Source of the DNA: Mallotus nudiflorus
Lineage: Eukaryota > Streptophyta > Magnoliopsida > Malpighiales > Euphorbiaceae
Direction of reading: 5' to 3'
Assembly (NCBI GenBank): GCA_947683625.1
Contig: CANTUR010000166.1
Span: 4,667,001-4,731,000 of the forward strand
DNA: 64,000 bases
Shown here: in pieces, positions 52,403 through 61,014 of the stretch
Layout: every line of letters starts with the position of its first letter
Position numbering within the stretch: position 1 is the first letter of the stretch
Position numbers and translations under genes: made by a program
Notes under the pieces: generated by a model
Database searches by the model: none
What the model saw: the letters and a program-made list of their open reading frames with translations, nothing else
Told to the model about the DNA's origin: nothing

Positions 52403-55400
52403 TTACTCCTCATCTGTCACTTGCTTTTTCTTGCTAGCACCATCTTTACTAATGACAATTCCCACCAGCTTACATGGTGCTGCATCTTCTAGCATTTGAA
52501 CTACACTTCTCATGGTGGGTCTTAGTGTTGGAAGTCTTGCAGTGCACAGAATCGCAATTCTCAGAACCTTGATAGCATCTTCCTGGAAAACTTCAGGAAC
52601 TCTGGAGTCTACTATACTGAGCACTCTCTCTTTGGTCTTCAAGTTGCTGGAGACCCAATCCACTATGTCTTTGTTGTCTCCATATTCTGGCTCTATCGGC
52701 CTTTTTCCGCTCACCAGCTCCATTAATACCACCCCAAAGCTGTACACATCACTCTTCTCATTGACCTTGTACGTGTACCCATATTCTGCACAATCAAAGA
52801 AGCATTGATTAGCCAGTGATTTAATGTCATCTCAAGGACTGTAATGTAACGTTACATGCTAAATTAACAACATATTTCACTTACCAGGAGCTATGTAACC
52901 ATGAGTGCCAGCAATAACTTGTGTAGAGTCTTTGCCACTATTGGCTTGAACAATCTTGGCCAGTCCAAAATCAGCAATCCGAGGCTTCAAGAACTCATCC
53001 AACAAAATGTTACTAGACTTCACATCCCTATGAATTACCGGTTTATCGCATCCGTGATGCAGATACTCAAGTCCCTTAGCTGCTCCCACTGCAATCTCAT
53101 ACCTTGTTTCCCAATCAAGCTCCATCTTCTTTGAAGTATGCAGCCGATCCCATAAGCTTCCGTTAGGCATGTACTCGTAAACCAAAAGGCTCGAATCCTC
53201 ACTAGTGATGCTGCAATACAGCTTCACTACATTTACATGCCTTATTGAGCTCAAGGTCTGCACTTCTGCGTCGAATTCTTTTGATTTCTCTCCCCTTTTA
53301 GCAAGCATCGGTGTCGTGCTCCAGCTCTTTTTTCGGCCACCAGAATCAGTATTCCAAATATGTTTCACAGCAAGTTCTTTACCATTGCCAACTGATACTC
53401 TATACACATTTCCTGACCCTCCTTTTCCTATTAAATTCTCTTCTTTAATGGAATCAAGAATCTCATCCTCGCTGAATGTCAACACGTGGAAGGGCTTGAC
53501 ATCCCAGGATTCTTCCTTCAATGAACGGTTATGATCCTTTACTTTCTTCTTCATATGCAAGAAGTATACAAGAGACATAATCAAGATCGCTGCACCAATA
53601 GCAAAGCAACTTATGAGTGTACGGACGTCTTTGGACATCCCAGATTCAGGCTTGCATCGCTTGAATGTGCTCACTGTTTGGCTGCAAAGGCCAGAATTTC
53701 CGGCAAAACTCCCATTGTAAGCTTCAATGGATAGAGATTGAGGTATGCGACCAGTTAATCTGTTGTGAGACAGATCAAGAAGGCTTAGCCTCAAAGAAGA
53801 CAAGCTCTCTGGAATTCGGCCTTGAAGTTGATTCTCTGACAAATTCAAATAATTTAGAGTTGGTAGAGATCCCAATGAAGATGGGATTGCACCAGAAAGT
53901 GAATTATGAGCTATGTTTAAATCAGTAAGAGAATCACAAGAGCCTAATGAGTGTGGTATTGGACCAGAGAACATATTGTTCTGCAAATGAAAGCTGCTCA
54001 GGTGCTTAAGCGCTCCAATTTTCTCCGGAATCTTGCCCGAAAATTGATTGTCGTTCAATTTTATCGAGTCCAAAGATGTAGCTTGTGAAATCTCCTCTGG
54101 TAATTCACCCGACAAGCGGTTATTTGCCAAGAAAAGCTGTCCAAGAGCTTTAGCATTCCCAATATCAGGCGTCACGGGACCTTCAAATTGATTTTCTTCG
54201 ATATCAATGATGGCCACATTAGGCAGTCCCCATATTCCAGCGGGAACAGTGCCAGAAAGCTTGTTCTGACTAACCCTGAACCTCTTCAGCGTCTTGCAAC
54301 CTGCATAACTAGCCGGAATTTCGCCAGTCAGATTGTTTTGGAGCACGAGAAGTTCATTCATAGTCCGTTGCTTGCACATATCCGGTGGAATTGGACCCGT
54401 CAAGTAATTCTCAGACACATCGATGAAATCAAATTGAGCCCAAGAACCAAGCTCTTGAGGGAGGGGACCGGTTAACTTGTTGCCATACAAAGAAAGATTC
54501 ACCAACCTCTTGAACTGGCCAAACTCCGCCGGAATTTCACCCGAAAGCTCGTTATAGAACAGCTGCAAACTTACAAGATTAGTCAAGAATCTCAATTCAG
54601 ATAAATCGCCTTCTAAGGAGTTCATGGAGGCATCAAATTTCTCAAGTTTCGTGAGGTTTCCAATCCCAACTGGTAATTTACCAGTCAAGCTGTTGTTGTA
54701 AAGCTCCAGCTGCCATAGATTCTTGAGCAATCCTATTTGTGAAGGAATCTCACCGGATAGATTACTATCAGAAACTTCAAAGTTTATCAATTCGGAAAGA
54801 TTTCCAATATCTTGAGGAATCGTGCCACTGATGCCGCAATTTGATAAGTAAAGCCAATTCAACTTGGTTAGCTTGACAATCCCAGTTGGAAATGGAGTTG
54901 GATCGAAAGGATTGTCCCCGACGCTTAGAGTTACCAGCCTTGTTATATTTTCCAATGATTTCCAGGGAAAAACACCAGAGAATCCACTTTTGTTCAAGAA
55001 AAGATGCTGCAATTGACTCAAAGCAGAAATATCTGGAAATGGACTGCTAAAAAGATTGTTTCCAAGGTCAAGATACTGCAAATTTGAACAATTATTCAAG
55101 TCAGCTGTAACTCTACCAGAAAAAGAATTGAATCCGAGCGAAAGCTTATCTAGAGATTGAAGACTGCATATTGAATCAAGGTGAAGAACCCCAGATAAGT
55201 TCCGATTGGAAAGTTCGATTTCTTTGACTGAATGATCAGAAGAACAGGTAATTCCAGTGAAATTACAGATGGAATTAGTTGAAACCCAAGAATCGAATAC
55301 ACTAGTTTTTGAGTGTTGAAGTGTGGTTTTAAGGTTGAGTAGGATTTGAAGTTCGTCGGATTTGATTACAGAGAAGAGGCAGAGAAAACAGAGAAAAAAC

Positions 55401-55426
55401 AAAGAAGAAGAATCGGCCGGTGACAT
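52403..55426 (-). CDS. RLK7: LRR receptor-like kinase, subfamily XI, RLK7-like
   Basis: Two exons (55426-52885 and 52785-52403) encode 974 residues, the usual length for RLK7. Residues 1 to about 23 are a signal peptide. An N-terminal cap follows, then about twenty leucine-rich repeats (roughly 65-575), a membrane segment (about 603-625) and a cytoplasmic Ser/Thr kinase. Visible kinase motifs are the glycine loop LIGKGGSGNVYRV (665-677), Lys688 in LAVKH, Glu721 in helix C, HRDVKSSN (RD type, Asp801) and DFG (819-821). The activation-segment GYIAPE is rebuilt across the intron. The insert SWSTTPMLAKRGEKSKEF after the lysine is typical of RLK7. In Arabidopsis RLK7 is a plasma-membrane receptor for PIP-type peptides in defence and stress signalling. 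Its near relative HAIKU2 acts in seed growth and is the main alternative. The gene looks intact. Confidence 0.93.
52786..52884 (-). other. Intron of the RLK7-like gene
   Basis: 99 bases. The donor is GCTCCTG/GTAAGTG and the acceptor TTGATTGTGCAG/AATATGG, both standard. Splicing creates the Glu of the APE motif. A single intron at this kinase position is common in subfamily XI receptor kinases. Confidence 0.93.
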
Positions 55427-56959
55427 GGCGGCCGGTGAATTGGAAGAAGAGAAAAGAAGAGAAGGTTATGGTATTGCTTTTAGAAATTGGATCTTCCAAC
55501 GTAGAAATGAAGAAGTGTGAAAACGCGAAGCATTTTTAACTATGGGGGAGGGCGGGCAGGTGCTCACTATTGGCAATTGATCTTAGTTACTGTGTTCATA
55601 TGGTGCTTTTTTATTGCTTGCTTAGATAACTTTTTCCTTACTTAGAGTATCCACGTTTCTGTTGTAACGGTAGGGTACGGTTGTTTTTAGCTCAACCTGT
55701 CGATATAGTAATTATATCATTTAAGGATAATGGTTTACGTGGTGACTTATGATATAAACAGTAGGTTGGAACTATATCTTAATATTTTATAAATAAATTA
55801 GTTATAAATTATATGTGTTTAAATAATTATATAACAGTTTCACCAAATTTATTTTAGATTTTAAATTATATTATTTAATTAAATTGTTAAAAAATTTTAA
55901 AAAATAAAAATTTTTAAAAGTTAAATTTTAATTAACATTAGAGTAATATGGTAATTTTTTCTAAAAATTTATCCCTTGCAAATTGAAATACCTACTTACG
56001 TCATGCACCGGAGTCCATTGTTTAATACCATCCATAATAATTCCAGTAACATTCAATTAACACCCCTTATGAAACTTTTTTATCCACATCAGCCACTATT
56101 TAACACAACATTATCCTTATCAGTTGAAAATTCAATCTAAACACTTTATTAAAACTTAAATAAAAAATTGGTAGGTTTTAAATTACAATCTAAAAAATAA
56201 GTACTATAATAGGTGGATCAAAAGTTGAGTGGAGTGAATGAAAATTAGCCTTATGAATGGAAATGAAGTGGAAAGTTTTGGGAAGCGAACTGAAGACCAA
56301 TAGATGACCAACTGTTGAACCAATTATGTGGTTGAAGATGGTGGCATTTTCTAACACTTCCAGAAACAAAAAGTTGTTCGAGGTAATGGCCCCCACCATT
56401 AATTTAATCAATGCAGGTGAAGGTAAAGAAGAAGCAGCCAGGAAGAACGGGGTCATTGAATTTTCAAAGTAAAATGACTTTGCATTCCTAGAAATAGAAT
56501 GGTACATACAACAACAATAAATCAATAAATAACCTTTTTTTTTTTTTTTGCGTTGACTAAGTAACTTCTCTGTAATTTAGTCAAGTAATTTAGGTTATCT
56601 ATCAATTAATAGCAAATGTTTAATTTTTTTATAATAAATTATGGATGTAAAATATCATTTGTAGTTTATCAATATTTTATTGGTATAGATAATGAATAAT
56701 TTAAATTTAGTTAAATATAATTTTAAATTCGAATTTTATATATATAAAATATCAAAAATTTATTTTTTTATATAAAATTTATCTAATTTAAATTTTAAAA
56801 TAATTAGAATTTATATAATTATTGAAATTAAATATATAAAATTTTTACTCAAAATTTTTTTAAGAACTTAAAATTTTAACTCCTAAAATTATTATCTTTA
56901 ATTCATTCAGCTTCAAGCAACATTTGGCTTCCATTAAATTCTTTTTTTACCACTATTAG
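55427..56959. other. Upstream region of the kinase gene and intergenic DNA
   Basis: The 5' leader just above the start is A/G-rich on the + strand (C/T-rich in the transcript, about 55440-55475). A CCAAT box on the minus strand lies near 55570. No strong TATA box is certain. A 48-residue plus-strand frame (56326-56472, ending EEAARKNGVIEFSK) overlaps a 111-codon minus-strand frame; neither is recognised. The rest is AT-rich and seems empty. Confidence 0.45.
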
Positions 56960-58924
56960 TGTAGGTGGCGAGGTCAGGCGCATATCCAAATATTTGACAA
57001 TCACAGCACTGTGTGAATTTAAAGCCCATTAGGATATACAAAATGGATTTAGGAGTCAAAATGGAGATGGAGTCGCCACCGGATAAAAGTCAGGACATAA
57101 TGTACAATAATTAGATTCCATAGAGGTTCCCATAAACAGTCATCAGATATCAGATTCAGAAATTAAGTATGGATTTTTAGAATGTCCATCCAACCTTACG
57201 ATTGGCCTCCATGTGTTTTCGTATTTTATTACCTTTTATTATTAAATTATTTTCTTATTTTAACATGGACTGCAATCGTTTTCAATTTTATATTTTAGTC
57301 TAAATTTGCACATTAGTCTCATTTCATGTTTATAGCTCGACATATATTACAAATAATAATAATTTACAACCATACATTCTAAATGAATGGGGGAAAGGAT
57401 TAGAGATTACAACATTTGGCATAAATAAATGTAAAATAAACGGAAAGTAAACCATACATAAACCAAAAATAAACAAAAATTAAACTAGTTAATTGTACAA
57501 ATAAAACCTCTCGAGAACTAATTAATGAAACATTTAATTAGTGATTAAAAATCACCAAATAATCTCTGCAATAAATACTTGTTAATCCCATCTCACAAAA
57601 AAACAACATTATTTACAAAATAATCAACAAATAACATTGATAGGAAATAGAAATACAAATACAAAATAATCCACAACAATCATCATGCAACAACAATGTT
57701 AAATAACATAGTAATCATGCATAAAATCAAAATATATAATAAGATAAGCATGGAAATCATGCAAAATATACAAAATAATCATAAAAATCAAAACAGAAAT
57801 ATAGAGGTTCTGATCAGGCAGCGACACCTCTTTAAAGAGGCATCACCTCTTGACAAATTGCCTCGACACAAAGGGCGACGCCTCTTCATATAGAGGTTCT
57901 GATCAGGCAGCGACACCTCTTCAAAGAGGCATCACCTCCTGACAAATTGCCTCGACACAAAGGGGCGACGCCTCTATGAAGAGGCGTCACCTCTTCAACA
58001 AATACAAAAACAAGCTACATTTCTTAAACCCTAAGAAACTTAAATGTTCATGCAAGTAAACCAAAACAGGTACAATATACTAAGATCAACAATCAATACT
58101 CAATATTTAATGCAATCATGCTTCGCATATGACTTTAAATGAGCGATAAAATTCAAGAAAACAAGTAAAAAGGTAATCAATAAAAGCTTTTAATAGAATG
58201 AAGAACTCAAAGCTTAAAGACAAGGGTCTCACTGATTAGGACAATCTGATGCTCCTAATTATGCCCTTAGAGCTTAGTTGATTAACTTGGGTGCTTGGAA
58301 TGCAAAAGAAACCTTCTTTCTTCTTAAGAAATGAAATCCTTTTGGTTCAAAAGTTCCCTCGCTTCTTCCTCTCTTTTTCTTTCTTTTCTTTCTTTTCTCT
58401 ATTTTTCTCTTTTTTCAGGTCCATAAATGTTCTCCCCTCCAAAAAAGTCCCCAAAAGTCCTCTTTTCTCTTTCCTCTTTAAGCCTCACCCTCCTTTTGTT
58501 TTCCCCATTTCCTCAAAACTCACTCTCATCCTCCCTATATTTTTTTCTCATTCCCTAGGCTCTTTTCTTCTTTTCCTTATTTTTTTCCTTTCTTTTACGT
58601 CTGAAAATGTCCAAACCCAAAGTATGAGAGCCTCTAACTACTACTATTTAATAATGCAGAGGGTGGGTGTGAAGAGGCGCTGACTCTTTGATGAGGTGTC
58701 GCCTCACCAATGCCCAGGGTGAAGAGGCAATGCCTTTTCATTAAAGTGATGGGTCTAGGCTTTAGCTTGTTGTTTAGGCTTGATTTTAGTATTTTAGGCT
58801 TGGATTTGGTGCTTTGGGTTTTTGAGTCTATTTTAGAGAGTTTTAGGCTTTCATTGCATTATAAACTTATACTTTCTCATCATCAGGCTTTTTTTATGGG
58901 ATGATCAAATTAAAGGTGTCCATA
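56960..58924 (-). repeat. 3' LTR of a Tat-like element C
   Basis: The left end TGTAGGTGGCG and the block GGAGATGGAGTCGCCACCGG match the 3' part of the solo LTR at 44310-46415. The right end GGTGTCCATA is the reverse of a TGTGGACACC-type LTR start with one change. A purine tract lies outside it. It is about 1965 bases long. It contains a two-copy 89-base repeat with GAGGCG palindromes and a long pyrimidine-rich run (about 58310-58610). The mate LTR and coding region are not in the window. Confidence 0.72.
57801..58012. repeat. 89-base direct repeat with GAGGCG/CGCCTC palindromes
   Basis: Two copies (57801-57889 and 57890-57978) begin ATAGAGGTTCTGATCAGGCA and contain inverted CACCTCTTTAAAGAGGCATC and GACGCCTCTT parts. 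They are followed by GACGCCTCTATGAAGAGGCG. The units can fold into hairpins. Related pieces occur at 58670-58735, 60733-60805 and 23846-23900. Confidence 0.88.
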
Positions 58925-58936
58925 GTTTACCCCCTT
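58925..58936 (-). other. Polypurine tract of element C
   Basis: The minus strand reads AAGGGGGTAAAC directly before the LTR. This fixes the LTR as a 3' LTR and places the element's body to the right. Confidence 0.68.
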
Positions 58937-59089
58937 GGTTTGTCCAAAAATTAAATTTTCTGGAAATCAATTTTTTAAAAAAGCAACATGCACATACAAT
59001 AGTAAAGGATAAGAATGATGTACTTGACCTCTGAGGTTCACTCGGGTCGTCAGTCTCAAGAATTCAAACCCAAAAGGTCAAACTTTAAT

Positions 59090-59892
59090 CTTGAAATGTG
59101 ACCGTGATTCTCAAATTTTTTTGGCCCAATCAGCCACTCATTATAAATTTATCATGAATCTCAAGCATGGCCCAATCTTTACTTAGTAGAGATAGAAGAG
59201 AAATGTAGCCGTAATCATTGGGTTAAGCTAACTCGATTAGTTACTCATTATAAATTTTTCATGAATCTCGAACATGGCCCAATCTTCACTCAGTAGAAAA
59301 AGATGAAATGTAACCATGTTCCTTGAGCATGGCCTGATCAATTACTCATTATAGTTTGTTGTGAATCTCAAGCATGGCCCAATCTTCACTTAGTGGAAAA
59401 AGATGAAACGTAACTGTGTTCCTCAAGCATGGCCCGATCAGTTACTCATTATAGTTTGTCATGAATCTCAAGCATGGCCTAATCTTTACTCAGTAAAAAA
59501 AGATAAAATGTAACTGTGTTCCTTGAGCATGGTCCAATCAGTTACTCATTATAGTTTGTCATGAATATAAAGCATGGCCCAATCTTCACTCAGTAGAAAA
59601 AGATGAAATGTAATTGTATTCCTTGAGCATGGCCTGATCAGTTACTCATTATAGTTTGTCATGAACCTCGAGCATAGCCCCACTCAGTAAAAAAAGATAA
59701 AACGTAACCGTATTCCTCGAGCATGGCCCGATCAGTCACTCATTATAGTTTGTCATGAATCTCGAGCATGACCCAATCTTCACTCAGTAGAAAAAGATAA
59801 AATGTAACTCTATTCGTTGAGCATGGCCTGATCAATCACTTAATATAATTTTTAATGAATCTCGAGCATGGCCTAATCTTCATTCAGTAAAA
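59090..59892. repeat. Tandem array with a period of about 100 bases (element C 3' region)
   Basis: About eight copies of a composite unit: GAGCATGGCCCAATCTTCAC TCAGTAGAAAAAGATG-type half (about 55 bases) and GAGCATGGCCTGATCAGTTA CTCATTATAGTTTGTCATG-type half (about 45 bases). The halves share GAGCATGGCC. The array lies in the 3' untranslated region of element C, just inside the polypurine tract. Confidence 0.9.
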
Positions 59893-60115
59893 GATAATGC
59901 ACTTTGGGGATTCAAACCCGACTAGACACCTCCTGCAATGCGCACTTCAGGGATTCAAACCCGACTAAATGCTTCTTCTTTCACACACTTCAAGGATTCA
60001 AACTCAATTAAACGCTTGCTTTTGTGCGCACTTTGAGGATTCAAACTTGACCAGACGCTTCTACTTCTGCAAACTTCAGGGATTCAAACCTTACCAAATT
60101 CTTCTTTTTATTGAT
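59893..60115. repeat. Tandem array with a period of about 43 bases
   Basis: Five units built on CACTTCAGGGATTCAAACCC then GACTAAATGCTTCTTCTTTC adjoin the previous array. The unit sequence is unrelated to the 100-base unit by eye. Confidence 0.88.
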
Positions 60116-61014
60116 GCTTCGATTAGTATATTTTTAATTTTCAAACATTGATTTCAGGGTACATCCACGTAATGAAGTAAAAATTTTCCATTTTTTTCTT
60201 TCTTTTTTTTGGAAAATACTTCTGGTGGGCCATGGGCCAACTTGTGTTCTTTTTTATCAAACGGGCTTCATCCTCTATCTTTTCTTTTCTTCCAGTCTTC
60301 CCCTTTTTTTCCCTCAATATATAAATTCTTGCTTTCTTTTTCAAAAGTCACTTTCACCTTTTGCTTTTTAAATTCTCTTTTAATTTCTTTCCTAAATTTC
60401 TTTTTTCTTCTCTTTTATTCTTCTGACATTTTATTGTCATAAATGCCACACAGACCCTGGATTTGCCATCATAAGACCCAGTAACACCTGTAGTACACCC
60501 TTCATGGAGTTTTGGCCTCATTTTCGGAGATGAGACCCCCTTTTTATGAATGTACGATCCCATATTTGCAAATTGGCCACAGGAGAGGTTAATACTTGAT
60601 TTCTTTAATTTTTCCTATAAATAAGGTCAAATAACATCAGGTTACTGTTAATGAACATATATTTATCAATTTAATTGAAAGAAAATTAAATTTTATTGAG
60701 TGAAATAAAAAATTTTAAGTTACACTGGTAGATCCCTGACAAGAAGAGGTGTCACCTCTTTGATGAAGCGATCGCCTCTATACTTGAGGCGTTCGCCTTT
60801 TTAATAGAGGTTTGAGTAAAATTGAATTCATTTGCAAAAAATAATAATTTCACTCCCTATTTTCCTCCTGTAGCTCAATGCTCACACCCTCAAGGGTGCT
60901 GGAAACTTTAGTGGCGCGTGTATCTGGTATGACGAACTCACAGACATGGTATAGACTCGTATTCAGGACGTAAGGTTTTCCAACTTCATCTTAGCACTCC
61001 CAGCACAACAGGGG
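60116..61014. other. Remnant of element C, no gene recognised
   Basis: Mostly T/C-rich sequence. At 60733-60805 is another GAGGCG-type palindrome cluster. Between 60850 and 60990 both strands are open for about 40 codons (minus: YVLNTSLYHVCEFVIPDTRA; plus: VLETLVARVSGMTNSQTWYR). I recognise neither. The stretch is cut on the right by the next LTR. Confidence 0.4.

Noticed and set aside
53205..54475. Several plus-strand frames over the kinase gene
   Set aside because: They are antisense shadows of the LRR-kinase coding sequence, which has clear codon structure on the minus strand.
57801..58012. CRISPR-like array of repeats with spacers
   Set aside because: Only two 89-base copies exist, there is no uniform short repeat with unique spacers, and the DNA is plant nuclear.
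58291..58683. 130-codon plus-strand frame rich in Phe and Ser
   Set aside because: It reads through a pyrimidine-rich run inside LTR C, with no domain and no conservation expected.
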